From NCBI GenBank assembly GCA_017536475.1, contig JAFXHH010000008.1, forward strand, positions 1-61,538: 61,538 nucleotides of DNA, read 5' to 3'. Origin of the DNA: Clostridia bacterium (GTDB lineage: Bacteria; Bacillota; Clostridia; Oscillospirales; CAG-272). A program made the position numbers and the translations under genes. The notes below the pieces were generated by a model. The model did no database searches and was not told the DNA's origin. It saw nothing but the letters and a program-made list of their open reading frames with translations. Positions 61,107-61,538 of this stretch are shown in pieces (position 1 is the stretch's first letter; each line of letters opens with the position of its first letter).

Positions 61107-61243
61107 TGTTTTTGCGAAAAAATTAAAAATTCTTGTTAAAAAGGAATTGGAACGACACATTTATAGAAAAAACACTTTGATTTGGCATAAGATAAGCACG
61201 ACTTTATTTTTTAGTTTACTAAAAGAATTTTATCCCTTTTCTA

Positions 61244-61272
61244 TTGACAATGTTGATATTGTGTGATATAAT
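61244..61272 (+). promoter_or_regulatory. Promoter upstream of the tRNA-Ser fragment
   Basis: TTGACA (61244-61249), 17-base spacer, TATAAT (61267-61272): a strong promoter about 45 bases before the tRNA-like sequence. Confidence 0.8.
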
Positions 61273-61316
61273 TGTTGATAACAAAGCAAGACAGCATCAA
61301 CTGAATATTTTTACTC

Positions 61317-61360
61317 GGAGGCATATCGAAGCGGTCATAACGAGGCGGTCTTGAAAACCC
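61317..61360 (+). pseudogene. Truncated tRNA-Ser (UGA), 5' half only
   Basis: GGAGGCATATCGAAGCGGTC and on through the D arm to the anticodon loop CTTGAAA (anticodon TGA) match a tRNA-Ser. After ACC the sequence departs, with no matching anticodon 3' stem, variable arm or TTCGAATCC. Almost identical to the copy at 61499. Confidence 0.75.
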
Positions 61361-61498
61361 GCGCGTAACTGTTCCTTTTGTTCCCTCAAAATCCTTTTAA
61401 TATCAAGGGTTTTCGGCATTTTCCATCATACAAAAATTTCATAGTTCTCTCGCGAAATTCTCTCCAAATTCCGGAGCATTTCGCTAAAGATAACCTAC

Positions 61499-61538
61499 GG
61501 AGGGTTATCGAAGTGGTCATAACGAGGCGGTCTTGAAA
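61499..61538 (+). tRNA. tRNA-Ser (UGA), cut by the right window edge
   Basis: GGAGGGTTATCGAAGTGGTC continues through the D arm to GGCGGTCTTGAAA, the 5' half of a tRNA-Ser with anticodon TGA. The 3' half lies outside the window, so completeness cannot be judged. Confidence 0.65.

Overview
The window looks like a chromosomal segment of a Clostridia-type Bacillota with a roughly balanced G+C content. The evidence is two tRNA-sensing T-box leaders, TrmK and Nif3 side by side, a NiaR-type regulator, a PflX-like radical SAM protein, a YtvI/AI-2E-type permease, AGGAGG-like ribosome binding sites and TTGACA-N17-TATAAT promoters. No genus can be assigned from sequence reading alone.

Left part (1-9640): a MarR regulator with a heterodimeric ABC exporter that runs off the left edge; a long noncoding palindrome with a 27-bp tandem repeat; 6-phosphofructokinase; PncC/CinA; a PflX-like radical SAM protein; and a DUF1846 protein.

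Centre-left (9790-26200): a nearly complete branched-chain amino acid pathway on the plus strand, in the order T-box-ilvA-ridA, then T-box-ilvB-ilvN-ilvC-coaX-ECF transporter-ilvD-leuA-leuC-leuD-leuB-ilvE. The two T-box leaders align so that the ilvA specifier reads AUC (Ile) and the ilvB specifier reads CUC (Leu). A pantothenate kinase and a probable vitamin transporter sit inside the cluster. Many gaps in the cluster hold related hairpin elements whose arms vary together.

Middle (26200-47900): a lipoprotein, purC, an AAA ATPase, bcp, a ClC transporter, prfC, niaR with an ASRT-family protein, a BspA-like surface protein, a cytidylate-kinase-like protein, a TrpXYZ-like ABC importer, an AI-2E/YtvI permease, nnrD, rpsT, prfB without an in-frame stop, a DUF1858 protein, trmK, nif3, a metallophosphoesterase and rlmD.

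The most unusual region is 47883-49904, directly after rlmD. Four small AT-rich ORFs are separated by sequences that each re-encode the RlmD C-terminus (H-V-E-S-V-V-C-L-T-R-K) with synonymous changes. Each copy is preceded at a constant 17 bp by a 20-bp motif, and in three cases by a second related motif 41-42 bp further upstream. It looks like a tandem array of single-gene cassettes inserted successively at the 3' end of rlmD, with no recombinase in the window.

Right part (50036-61538): a phosphodiesterase-like protein, a methyltransferase, an unrecognised TIM-barrel-like protein, a GH38 alpha-mannosidase, a PHP phosphoesterase, pyruvate kinase, a DtxR/MntR repressor, a membrane-linked MerR regulator, a Gly-rich membrane protein, and a truncated tRNA-Ser followed by a second tRNA-Ser copy cut by the right edge.
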